Positions 12,806 to 24,800 of a stretch of DNA of 64,000 nucleotides are shown here, piece after piece. A program made the position numbers and the translations under genes. The stretch is from Doris montereyensis. Lineage: Eukaryota > Mollusca > Gastropoda > Nudibranchia > Dorididae. How positions within the stretch are numbered: position 1 is the first letter of the stretch; each line of letters starts with the position of its first letter. Under the pieces are notes generated by a model. The model did no database searches. It had not been told where the DNA came from and was given only the letters and a program-made list of their open reading frames with translations. The stretch spans positions 245,001 to 309,000 of the forward strand of contig JAXRKP010000353.1 in the NCBI GenBank assembly GCA_037039925.1, in the 5' to 3' direction.

Positions 12806-12899
12806 AACAAATCATCTTGCTGTTTCCTCTGAATTCATCCTATTTAAGATCATCGCATATTAATATTAGTGATCAGGGTATGTTCCTAAGAAATAAACA

Positions 12900-13065
12900 A
12901 AAGCTGCTGACGAGGCTATTGGTAGTGGTAGGTCCTCGTCATACATCTTCCTTTTCACTCACTCTTTCATTTGTCTTTCTTCCGTCTTGCTGCTTCCTCT
13001 GAATTCACCTGAGATCACTGCATATGGTGTACATGATTGAAAAATTCTCATGAAACAAAATGCTA
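12900..13065 (+). repeat. Repeat C copy
   Basis: Head GGTAGTGGTAGGTCC, a C/T-rich middle, then GAATTCACCTGAGATCACTG and the AATGAAACAAA-like end. It is the second copy in tandem after the 10.8-12.5 kb array. Confidence 0.65.
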
Positions 13066-13265
13066 GGTTTCCTTCTCCAAAACGTGTGAAGATGACAATG
13101 TCACTGTCAATGTCAATGTCACTTTGAATGGTACATGGTACATGTACTGACAGATCTTCCTGCTTTCATTCCCCCTCTGTTTCAGTTTTATTCTATTACT
13201 TCTTCCTATTGTTATCTCTTATAGTTTATAGTACATACACTAAAACTAAAGGAAACACCAAAACA

Positions 13266-13363
13266 ATCGAGTAAATTGTTCAATTGTCGGCAGGGCTCGA
13301 ACCCACTACCTTTGTTGGATTGAGAGGCCGACACCTTACCTTGGACTACCGAATCCCCTGGTT
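13266..13363 (-). mobile_element. SINE family B fragment (tRNA-like head)
   Basis: On the minus strand it reads from a tRNA-like head: an A box near GTAGTCCAAGG, TGTCGGCCTCTCAA, then a B box GTGGGTTCGAGCCC. Only the first ~100 bp is present. The 46-bp minisatellite starts at its 5' end. The same family recurs at 15690, 26155, 33184 and 47027. Confidence 0.75.
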
Positions 13364-13369
13364 GAGCCA

Positions 13370-15532
13370 TGATGAAGGGATGGATACACCCTGTCACTAG
13401 TATCAGGATTTGCCATGATGGAGAGATGGATACACCCTGTCACTGTGATGATACGCCATGATGAATGGATGAATACAATCACCCTGTCACTAGTATCAGG
13501 ATACGCCATGATGAAGGGATGGATACACCCTGTCACTAGTATCAGGATTTGCCATGATGGAGAGATGGATACACCCTGTCACTAGTGTCATGATACGCCA
13601 TGATGAATGGATGAATACAATACACCCTGTCACTAGTATCAGGATACGCCATGATGAAGGGATGGATACACCCTGTCATTAGTATGAGGATACGCCATGA
13701 TGAAGGGATGGATACACCCTGTCACTAGTGTCATGATACGCCATGATGAAAGGATGAATACACCCTGTTATTAGTGTCATGATACGATACACCCCATGAT
13801 GAAGGCATGGGATACACCCTGTCACTAGTGTCATGATACGCCATGATGAAGGGATGGATACACCCTGTCACTAGTGTCAGGATACGCCATGATGAAGGGA
13901 TGGATACACCCTGTCACTAGTATGAGGATACCCTGCCATGTTGCCACAATGAAGGGATGGATACACCTAGTCCAGGAATACTAGTGTCATGATACGCCAT
14001 GATGAATGGATGAATACACCCTGTCACTAGTATCAGGATATGCCACAATGAAGGGATGGATACACCCTGTCACTAGTATATCAGGATGGATATACCCTGC
14101 CACAATGAAGGGATGGATACACCCTGTCACTAGTATCCAGGATACGCCATGATGAAGATGGATACACCCTGCTCAAGGATACACCCTGTCACTAGTGTCA
14201 TGATACGCCATGATGAATGGATGAATACAATACACCCTGTCACTAGGATCAGGATACGCCATGATGAAGGGATGGATACACCCTGTCACTAGTATCAGGA
14301 TACGCCATGATGAAGGGATGGATACACCCTGTCACTAATGTCATGATACGCCATGATGAAGGGATGGATACACCCTGTCACTAGTATCAGGATACGCCAT
14401 GATGAAGGGATGGATACACCCTGTCACTAGTATCAGGATACGCCATGATGAAGAGGTGAATACACCCTGTCACTAGCGTCATGATACACGCCATGATGAG
14501 CGGGATGGATACACCCTGTCACTAGTATGAGGATACGCCATGATGAAGGGAAGGATACACCCTGTCACTAGTATCAGGATACGCCATGATGAAGGGATGG
14601 ATACACCCTGTCACTAGTATGAGGATACGCCATGATGAAGGGAAGGATACACCCTGTCACTAGTATCAGGATACGCCATGATGAAGGGAAGGATACACCC
14701 TGTCACTAGTGTCACTAGTGTCATGATACGCCATGATGAAAGGATGAATACACCCTGTTATTAGTGTCATGATACGCCATGATGAAGGGATGGATACACC
14801 CTGTCACCAGTATCAGGATACGCCATGAAGGGATGGTTACACCTGTCACTAGTACTAGTATCAGGATATACCATGAAGGAATGGTTACACCCTGTTACTA
14901 GTATCAGGATGTCCCTGTCATGATGGGATGGATACACCCTGTCACTAGTATCAGGATACGCCATGATGAAAGGATGAATACACCCTGTCACTAGTATCAG
15001 GATACGCCATGATGAAGGGATGAATACACCCTGTCACTAGTATCAGAATACGCCTTGATGAAGGGATGGATACACCCTGTCACTAGTATCAGGATATGCC
15101 ATGATGAAGGGATGAATCCACAGAATATGCCTGTCACTGTCAGTATCAGGATACGCCATGATGAAGGGATGGATACACCCTGTCACTAGTATCAGGATAC
15201 GCCATGATGGAAGGATGAATACACCCTGTCACTAGTATCAGAATACGCCACAATGAAGGGATGGATACACCCTGTCACTAGTATGAGGATATGCCACAAT
15301 GAAGGGATGGATACACCCTGTCCCCCTGTCACTAGTATCAGAATACGCCACAATGAAGGGATGAATACACCCTGTCACTAGTATCAGAATACGCCACAAT
15401 GAAGGGATGGATACACCCTGTCACTAGTATCAGAATACGCCATGATGAATGGATGGATACACCCTGTCACTAGTATCAGAATACGCCATGATGAAGGGAT
15501 GGATACACCCTGTCACTAGTATCAGGATACCC
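13370..15532 (+). repeat. Minisatellite, 46-bp unit, about 45 copies
   Basis: The unit is GATACGCCATGATGAAGGGA followed by TGGATACACCCTGTCACTAG and TATCAG. Variants include GTGTCAT for GTATCAG, ACAATG for TGATGA and short partial copies. The array is bracketed by SINE B pieces pointing away from each other (minus on the left, plus on the right, with a ~160-bp spacer). Confidence 0.95.
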
Positions 15533-15689
15533 CTCGCGCTCAAATGCGTTCGTCTCTCGTGGGGTGACATTAACCGTGGAGTTGATTTCTACCCACAGCT
15601 CGGCAATAACACGTTAATGGATTCTCATTACATGTACCACAGTTCAAAGTTCAAGGAGAGTTGTCAAGATGTCAATAAAATGTTGATGT

Positions 15690-16015
15690 GCGACTCGGTA
15701 GTCCAAAGGCAACGTGTTTAGGCCTCTCAAACAAAAGATAGTGGGTTCGAGCCCCAGCCGACGTTGGAAAATTGTCTCGAGTCTTTTCGAGCAAAATATA
15801 TCCCCCAACCTCCCCCCCCCCCCTGTGTCCAGGTAGGTGGATCGACACCTGGTCTGCCATCGGAGACGGACGATAAAAAGGAGGTCTCGTGTGATGACAA
15901 TATCAGTCTGTTCACGTTAATAAAGATCCATTGGCTGTTTATACTAGGGCAGTCCGGGCAAACTTAACAATTCTACTAGAACTAAAACCACTGAGGTCAC
16001 CGGTTAGTTGTGGAA
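15690..16015 (+). mobile_element. SINE family B, near full length
   Basis: tRNA-like head: A box region CGGTAGTCCAAAGGCAA, B box GTGGGTTCGAGCCCC. A body common to all copies follows: TTTTCGAGCAAAAT, CCAGGTAGGTGGATCGACAC, CATCGGAGACGGA, GGCTGTTTA, GGGCAGTCCGGGCAAA, and a tail around ACCACTGAGGTCACC. The tail resembles the GAGATCACCG part of repeat C. Pol III-driven retroposon of unknown name; the family assignment is by internal comparison only. Confidence 0.8.
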
Positions 16016-16597
16016 ATGGATAAATATATTTTTAAAACCCATTAAACCCTGAAACTGAAAGCTTAATAATAAATATTCAGGACAAAAACGTAGAAGCAGA
16101 ATACCTACGCGTTGACATCCCCGTCCCTCCCCTTCGAACTCAATCGTAAGTAGATGCGTACAGCATAGAATACTGGGGGGGGGAGGGGGCAGTGAGATGG
16201 TACTTGTTACCGTAGAGTCTTATTGTGGATAAATCTATAATAATTTATAGATCTGTGTGCTCATAGTGATTACCGCAACATTACTGTGTTTATTAATTTA
16301 ATGGTGAATGAGGTAGATTTTCTTTCTAAAAATATCTTCAAAAGTTTGAAGCATGAGGATAAGTTACAAATAAAACATCAGCTGAATGGCGTCGCGTTTG
16401 CGGCTTTCGACATCCACGTAAGATACTGTCGAATGTTTGACTATTAGCGTGTAGGGAGAAAAATAAAAGCGTTTGTTTTGCTTCTATTGTTTATTGTTTG
16501 GAGGCGATGGTATTTGATCTAAAAGTGGTCACGCGGACGTGAAACATTTGATAGAAAAGGTTAAGAAATATCAATGAAGTTCAACCCATATGGGTGT
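16016..16597. other. Intergenic, no gene recognised
   Basis: Unique-looking sequence. A short start-like segment at 16386-16420 (ATGGCGTCGCG..., followed by GTAAGA) could mimic a first exon, but nothing downstream supports it. Confidence 0.45.
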
Positions 16598-16866
16598 GGC
16601 GTCGATGGCCGAGCGGGTAGGCTGCAGGACTGGGGATCATGAGGTCCCGAGTTCGAATCCTAACAAAGCCAGGTCCGACGCTTAACACGCATTTTCCCCA
16701 CTCAACCCCGGTGCAAATGGGTACAAGCACTAGTTTGGGAGTAAAAACCGGCGTCAGACTAGCGTCCAGGCCAGGAGGTGATTATTGTCACCTGTTCCTC
16801 TTCACGCTATAGAAACCGGGATAAGCCCCGGCTCTATAGGCCTTAAGGACCTTGAAGGAACTTTTC
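16598..16866 (+). mobile_element. SINE family A, tRNA-derived, near full length
   Basis: The head resembles a tRNA-Leu/Ser type: A box TGGCCGAGCGGGTAGG and B box CGAGTTCGAATCC. A conserved body follows (CAGGTCCGACGCTTAACACG, CCCCACTCAACC, GTGCAAATGGGTACA, GGGAGTAAAAACCGGCGTCA, GGAGGTGATTATT) ending in ATAGGCCTTAAGGACCTTGA. It is not a tRNA gene: there is no proper acceptor stem and the body is shared with copies at 37197 (-) and 47110 (+). Confidence 0.85.
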
Positions 16867-17429
16867 AACCCATATGGACAAGGCTGTCAAATATATGACA
16901 AGCAAATAACAACATATATCCGAAACACTATGTGACAGCACCGACTAAATGCTTTAATTGCTTAAATGTCAGTTCACAATTTCAAATTACATTTAAATCA
17001 ATAACACAAACAAATAAAACTTGTTTTGTTTTTATTTCATTTAATTTTACCGACATCCACATGAGGAGTATGAATATTTTAAACCAATGAGTCATCAATC
17101 GATTTGCATCATTGAAGACCAAACGAGCTCAATTCCTCTACACATAAAGGGATAGAAAGCGTTTGTGATGTTAATTGTTATATTCGTTGATTTGATATTA
17201 CTTTTTAATACTGTTTATTAAAGTGCCCTCTACGTGTTTTTATTGGGGTGGTGTATATGAAACTTATTCAAGGCACAATAAATAAAACGTTTAGAGAAAA
17301 TGTTGACTTGAGTGATCGTCTGGAGTTAAAATAGAGAAATATCAATAATGATAATATTATTATTGATAAACATGTCCTATTCTAAACACCATTAGTAGAC
17401 AATACTGTGATGATTCATTCAAAGAAAGA

Positions 17430-17990
17430 AATCCCGATGAAGAAATAATCAGAAGAGTAAAATCATTTTCTGATCAAATAACGATACCTAAAATATCAAC
17501 AGAATTAGATAACGAATATTGTGATAAAAAAGAAAATAGAATACAAATTATATGATGCAATTAAAGCAATGAACACTGGATGGGCTCCAGGACTGCCTAT
17601 TGAAAACAGTTTGGAACATAGTCAAAACGTCACTGCTTGAATCGTGTCATTTAAATCTCAAAATGAAATACTTTTGAAAGACAAAAGAAAATGATAGCAT
17701 CGGCAGAGAAGGATTCCTTTATCTCATGAAGACAGAAGTAAAATCTCACACGAAACTTTCTGGTCCAATAAATTGAAAACTCCATTCTGTCAAGAATACT
17801 GGGCCATTGCTTTTAATTGAGTTAACGAAACCAGACTGCACTGCACTGGAACATCCTAAGCAACATCTACCCAATATGCATTCTCCATAAAATAAGAATT
17901 ACAAATTCACGACTGTGACAAAGTCCTACAAATTTGGAGACACAATAGAATTGCCGTGCAATACAACAAAAGAGTGAAATTAAATAAATC
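17430..17990 (+). pseudogene. Decayed L1/Tx1-type LINE reverse transcriptase fragment
   Basis: Broken reading frames give RRVKSFSDQITIPKISTELD, then in another frame ELYDAIKAMNTGWAPGLPIE-like text. This matches the conserved LINE RT start region (EL.DAIK.M..GKAPGPDGLP.E). Downstream pieces read like further RT sequence but carry many stops. No complete domain remains. Confidence 0.65.
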
Positions 17991-18041
17991 TTTCATTTTG
18001 ATGGGTGTTATAACTGAAATTGAATTTAGATTTAAAAAAAA

Positions 18042-18042
<1 letters not shown>

Positions 18043-18130
<88 letters not shown>

Positions 18131-18133
18131 ATC

Positions 18134-18164
<31 letters not shown>

Positions 18165-18363
18165 AAGTAGCAGTAGCAACAGTTGTAATAGAAGGAGGAG
18201 GAGTAGTAATAGTGGTAATATTAGCAGTAGTAGTACCAGAAGGAAGAGTGGTCGTAGTGGAAGTAGTGGTAGTAGTAGTAATAGCTGCCATGGCAGTAGT
18301 AAGCAGTAGTAGTAGGAGTAATAGTAGTACTAGTATTATTATTATTATTAGTAGTAGTAGTAA

Positions 18364-18416
<53 letters not shown>

Positions 18417-18420
18417 TTAT

Positions 18421-18454
<34 letters not shown>

Positions 18455-18487
18455 TGTTGTAGTAGTTGTAGTAGTAGTAGTAGTAGC

Positions 18488-18555
<68 letters not shown>

Positions 18556-18572
18556 AAGAAGAAGAAGAAGCA
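18043..18572 (+). repeat. (AGT)n trinucleotide microsatellite
   Basis: About 530 bp of AGT repeats with AGA, AGC, ATT and GGT interruptions. It yields poly-Ser, poly-Val and poly-Leu/Thr open frames on both strands, none of which is a gene. It appears to continue beyond the transposon inserted at 18573. Confidence 0.95.
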
Positions 18573-19632
18573 CAGTGGTGTCCACTTAGAACCCGGTCCT
18601 CGGGAGCAGAAACAATGGGTTCTTAGGCAGACCGGGCTCTAAGGTGAACTCCGACATGTCTTATATTTTTACTTCATTATTCATTTATATATATTTTGTA
18701 TTGACTATTCATTCCCTCTTAACTATAACATTTTGACTAGACCCCAATAGATAAGCAGTTTGCTAATGTTATCAAGAGAATTGCCTCATGTAGGCATTAT
18801 GATGGTCTGAAGCTGTGCTTGAAATGATGTTTTGAAAAATAATCAATCTTTACAGGTAAATAGGTCGAACCTCCAGCAAGCTGAGCAAATGGATGAGACA
18901 CGACTGACTGTGACAAAACAATGTAGTGATTTGTACGACCACTTCCGTGTATGTTGAAAACACTATGTGATTGGTCATTCATTTTTCAGCCAATCAGAAA
19001 AAGGAAAGTTGATCACAAATGCAAGACGGCCTGAGAAAACTCTCAACAATAAGAAGTTTGTCCCCTATGTCGCCTGTCTTTGATGTTGCATTGCTAGCCG
19101 CGTAATTGCCTTGCCTCCACATCTTGACATGCAACACCTACGTAATCTTCGATCGTCTGTTGTGTCCGAGGCGCTAAGGCATGGTCATCACAGGTGGCCA
19201 AGAAAGATGGACAGAGGGTGGTGAGCTGGAACTACTACCTATACTGAGATTTCCTAGGTGGTGAGCCTTCCTCGTACAGTATCTGATCTGTCATTCGACG
19301 TCTGGCACACCTGTGTGATGTGTTTATACCACCTACTAGTGTCTGGACCTGGAACTACCTGTACTGAGATTTCTAGGTCTGGACCTATGCGATAGACTTC
19401 CCACCCGTCTTTGCATGACTCACTTGCACTACGCAACGTATCACAGGTTAACGACAATTGTTAATCTAGATGTTTTTGTCACGTGTCTAAAGCGGACCGG
19501 ACTGTAGTAGCGGGGTCTTAAGGGGGTAGTTTTGTATATAAGTATAAGTATAAGAAAATTCCGTTGCACGGAATTGCGAGTTCCTAGGCGGACCGGGTCC
19601 TCCGGCGGCGGGTTCTTAGGCCGACGCTACTG
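18573..19632. mobile_element. pogo/Tigger-like non-autonomous DNA transposon inside the AGT array
   Basis: The left end starts CAGTGGTGTCCACTTAGAAC. The right end, read on the minus strand, starts CAGTAGCGTCGGCCTAAGAAC, an imperfect inverted repeat that continues into AACCCG. TA follows the right end; the left target is CA, inside degenerated AGAAG repeat. CAGT...ACTG ends with a TA target are typical of Tc1/mariner-pogo elements. I see no transposase. AGT repeats flank both sides, so it seems to have landed in one array. Confidence 0.6.
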
Positions 19633-19717
19633 TAGTAGTAGTGGTAATGGTAGTATTAGTAGTAGTAGTAGTAGTAGTAGTAGTAATAGTAGTAGTAGTA
19701 GTAGTAGTAGTGGTAGT

Positions 19718-19792
<75 letters not shown>

Positions 19793-19822
19793 TAATAGTA
19801 CTAGTAGTAGTAGATGTAGTAG
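19633..19822 (+). repeat. (AGT)n trinucleotide microsatellite, right part
   Basis: AGT/GGT repeats that begin directly after the Tigger-like right end. They are probably the other half of the array at 18043-18572. Confidence 0.9.
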
Positions 19823-19995
19823 TATTTACAGTATGCAGAGAGATGTCTTTCAAAAGCAAGTTACCTCTGCATCTTGTTCTTCAAGACTCAACGTTCAAAA
19901 CAAACGTTTTTTAAATCGCTGTTTCGCTGCGACAATATATTATTTGTCTAGAATGGTTTCCAAATAACATTTTGTTTCTAGTAAGTACATTTGGT

Positions 19996-20130
19996 TTAAG
20001 ATAAGATAAGATAAGATTATCTTTATTTGTCCTTTTCGGAAATGTATTTTAGTCACAATTTCATACCCTTTCACACACAGATGATCCTTTCTTAAATACA
20101 TGTAATATATGATACAAATTACATAGCATA
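19996..20130 (-). mobile_element. LINE 3' end fragment with AGATA-type tail
   Basis: GATAAGATAAGATAAGATTA leads into ATCTTTATTTGTCC, the look of a non-LTR retrotransposon 3' tail on the minus strand. The part further in is short and non-coding. The clade cannot be assigned. Confidence 0.4.
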
Positions 20131-20198
20131 ATATTAATAATGATCATGATCATAAATAGACATCATGGCATATCTTATATAACCACTCAGAAACAACT

Positions 20199-21808
<1,610 letters not shown>

Positions 21809-21859
21809 ATGTCGAACGCAGAGCTATGGGACCTCGATACGAGTGGTGGCATAATGGAG
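21809..21859 (+). CDS. PHF12: PHF12 exon 1 (start codon)
   Basis: ATG at 21809 opens [17 protein letters not shown], which matches the conserved N-terminus of PHF12 (YDLDTSGGLMEQIQ in vertebrates). Donor gtagga at 21860; ends in phase 0. This match decides the start. Confidence 0.9.
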
Positions 21860-24800
21860 GTAGGAAACGGTCTGACTAGATCTCGACTAATGTTGTATTT
21901 AGCATTTTATCGAAGCGCGTGAGATGGGAGAGTTTGGATTTGATTCAATTTCAATTGATAAAATGAACACTGTAGGTGAAGATTTTTAGGTTATGGCATA
22001 TTGCCTTGTATTGTAGGCGTTGTACGATTGTAGCTGAACTGTCCTTGTAGCTGAACTGTCCGTAGTGTTGTGAGCTTGTAAATTGTAATCATGGCCACAC
22101 TGGTTCAAAGTCAAGTCCTAAGGCTGGCACGAAGTATTTCTTTCAAAACGTTGTGTACTCTAAGGAGGAAAGTCACTTCACTCTGCTTTCCTCACGTGTG
22201 AGCCTTGCTATAGGTAGGGAAAGATCTTGTCAGTATGAAAGGTCTATTAGATATTAGATATACTTAGGCTTGTGTACTGAGCACACTGAGTGTATGCACC
22301 CTCCCATCCCAGGAGTTTGAATACTTTGCATGAAATGGCCTGCTGGGGGACATCTAGATTTAATTGATGTACAATGGGTGAGCCTGCACTTGTACAGGGA
22401 TACAGACTAAATCCATTTTTATCTTTATGGCTGATCTAAGTAGATCTAAACTAGTGACAGTTCAGTAGCAAAGTCAAAAGTGAGAAGTGTTATCTATGCT
22501 TTATACCGTAATTCACTTTTCAGTGCTGTGTCTATTTCTAATTCGGAGTGAACTTCCAATGAGAAATTTTGTGCACAAACTAGATCTATATAAATATATC
22601 ACTCTTCCTGACCCTGTTGGTAGAGGAAAGAGGGTTAGCCAGTGCCAGTAAGGATTGTAACAAAATCTTTTTCTAGATCTAGAAATAAATATTTTCAGTA
22701 ATTTTCTTCATTCTTTTTTCACTTGCTGTATACGGAAGTGCTTACTTGCACATCCCGGCTTCGCGGTTCCTGTTACATCTGCCTAGTTAAAAATTGTGAC
22801 TTCCTCTGCTGCCAACCTACTGTTTAATATGTGAATTGATACGCTCTTCAGAGATTGTAAACCTCGCCACCTTTTTGATAGAGATTGTATGCTTTGTTTT
22901 AGCTCTTTTTAGGGATTTTTTCCCATATCTTCCTCTTTTTGGCAAGCAGTCTCCCACGTTTTCTGTTCATGTGGTTGGATCTAGTGACTCAGGTCTAAAA
23001 CATATGACCATTGTGTTCTATTTCCCTGTTGTCAGATACGATAAATTTTAAAAATTGGATCTTTGCCGAAACAGCTGTTGGGATGTGATGCAGGAAGGAC
23101 GTTACGTATAAGGATTGTGATACTGATAGATTTTATGAAATTAAAGCTATGCTGTTCTTGTTGATTTCTCTCCTCTTGTTTAATTATGTTTTGGTAATAT
23201 TGTATCTATATAGGGATACGAAGAAATGTGCAAGCAGGGGACGTCGAGTCACTATCGGTGTACTAGGCTTCTAAATCTCTGGCATTACACAATTATCTCA
23301 CTGTGTGTGTTGAAAATGTATTAAATCAGGTTTTCCACCTGATTGATTTCAAATTCAGTCTTCGTTTTGTAGTGCTCATATAAGTTAATTTATAGACTAA
23401 AAAATAAAAATGAATTATAGCAAATTTTGCAGGGGAACAGTGGTTGGTAACATTGTACTTCATTTGAAATATCCCGAACAATACTATTTATCAGATAGTA
23501 CTGACATAATAAGATGTGTGGGCTCAACAAGTAAATGTTGCAAAGGTACACTGATGCAAACTAGAGAAAACACATCGAAATTGGTATAATTTGACGAATC
23601 AGATCGGAGAAATGTATGTTTTACTGTTTCAGTCAGTTCCTGTCTTCAGAAATCTTTCCCTATCAGTGTCTTTGTAGCTGTTATGTCGTTAATTCTAAAA
23701 TTGATTTAGACAGAAATACACGTAGAACTGATTGTGTCATCTTATTGACTTGTAGTTTTCTTTGTTGTTTTTTTTTATTAAGCTGTGGGACTCCACTGAG
23801 CTCTGCGTTTATACCGAATGCGATTGTTTTTAAAAGCCTAATAATCATCCTTTATTTCAGCAAATTCAAATGCTAGTTGCCCCTCCAGTCAGTTCTGACG
23901 CTTTACGAAGATCACGAAGACGGCGGGATAGGGACAATTATCGTCGCCCTGGTCGGACAGTCAACCACGACTGCTGTGACAGCTGTAAAGAAGGTGGAGA
24001 TCTGCTCTGCTGTGATCGGTGTCCGGCTGCTTTTCATTTACTCTGCCAGTAAGTTCAAAGACTGCTTTTGTAAATGTGCAAGAGCCAGATTAGTTTTAGT
24101 TCTGGTCCTAATTTTTTAAATGAAATTTTCACCCTCCTCATCCTATGAGTAAGTTATTGATATTTCATTTTGGCCTAGAATCCATGTTAAAAGCTGAGTC
24201 TGGCCAAAAGAGTTTGTTTTTTTTCACTTCTCTCAAAAATGACAAAGCCCAAATTGTTAACTTATTGACGATAAGTGCAACATAATTAAAGATTTTATTT
24301 TCATAAGGAAAGTTACATATATTGGTTTTTCTATTTCGATTTTCTTTACATCATGATGTATACGTTAGTCAGTTAAAAGAATGTTAGCAGGATGGTTTTT
24401 AAGAATCAATATATTATAAATCCTAATGAAATAAGTTCACGGTGACAGAAGTATATTCAATACACCCCTACACCACAGCTATTCCAGCTATTGTACAGGC
24501 AGAAATAACCCCTCAATATAACCATACTATATAAAGCTTATATCTTAGGGTGGCGACTTATATGCATGCTGTCAATTCTTTATCTTAGTACCCCCACCCC
24601 CACCTGGACCTAAACAGTTTTTTTTTGTTTTGTGGATTCTTACAGTGATCCCCCTTTAGTAGAAGAGGAACTGCCCCTGGAGAGTGGCTGTGTCACAAAT
24701 GCAAAATCACACCTCTTGAGGTAAGTAAGCTGTGCACTTCGTAGTTTTTAGTTTCTGTCCCATAATCCTTTTGTGGTTGAATATTGGTGTGCAAGGTGGA

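Noticed and set aside
7163..15532. CRISPR-like arrays of regular repeats
   Set aside because: Units are contiguous with no unique spacers, in a eukaryotic genome; these are minisatellites.
16386..16420. Possible first exon ATGGCGTCGCG... followed by GTAAGA
   Set aside because: Only about a dozen codons, no conserved peptide and no downstream exon.
16598..16680. A functional tRNA-Leu or tRNA-Ser gene
   Set aside because: A and B boxes are present but no acceptor stem pairs, and the downstream body is shared with other SINE copies.
17980..18589. Poly-Leu, poly-Val, poly-Ser and poly-Thr open frames on both strands
   Set aside because: Translation of an AGT microsatellite.
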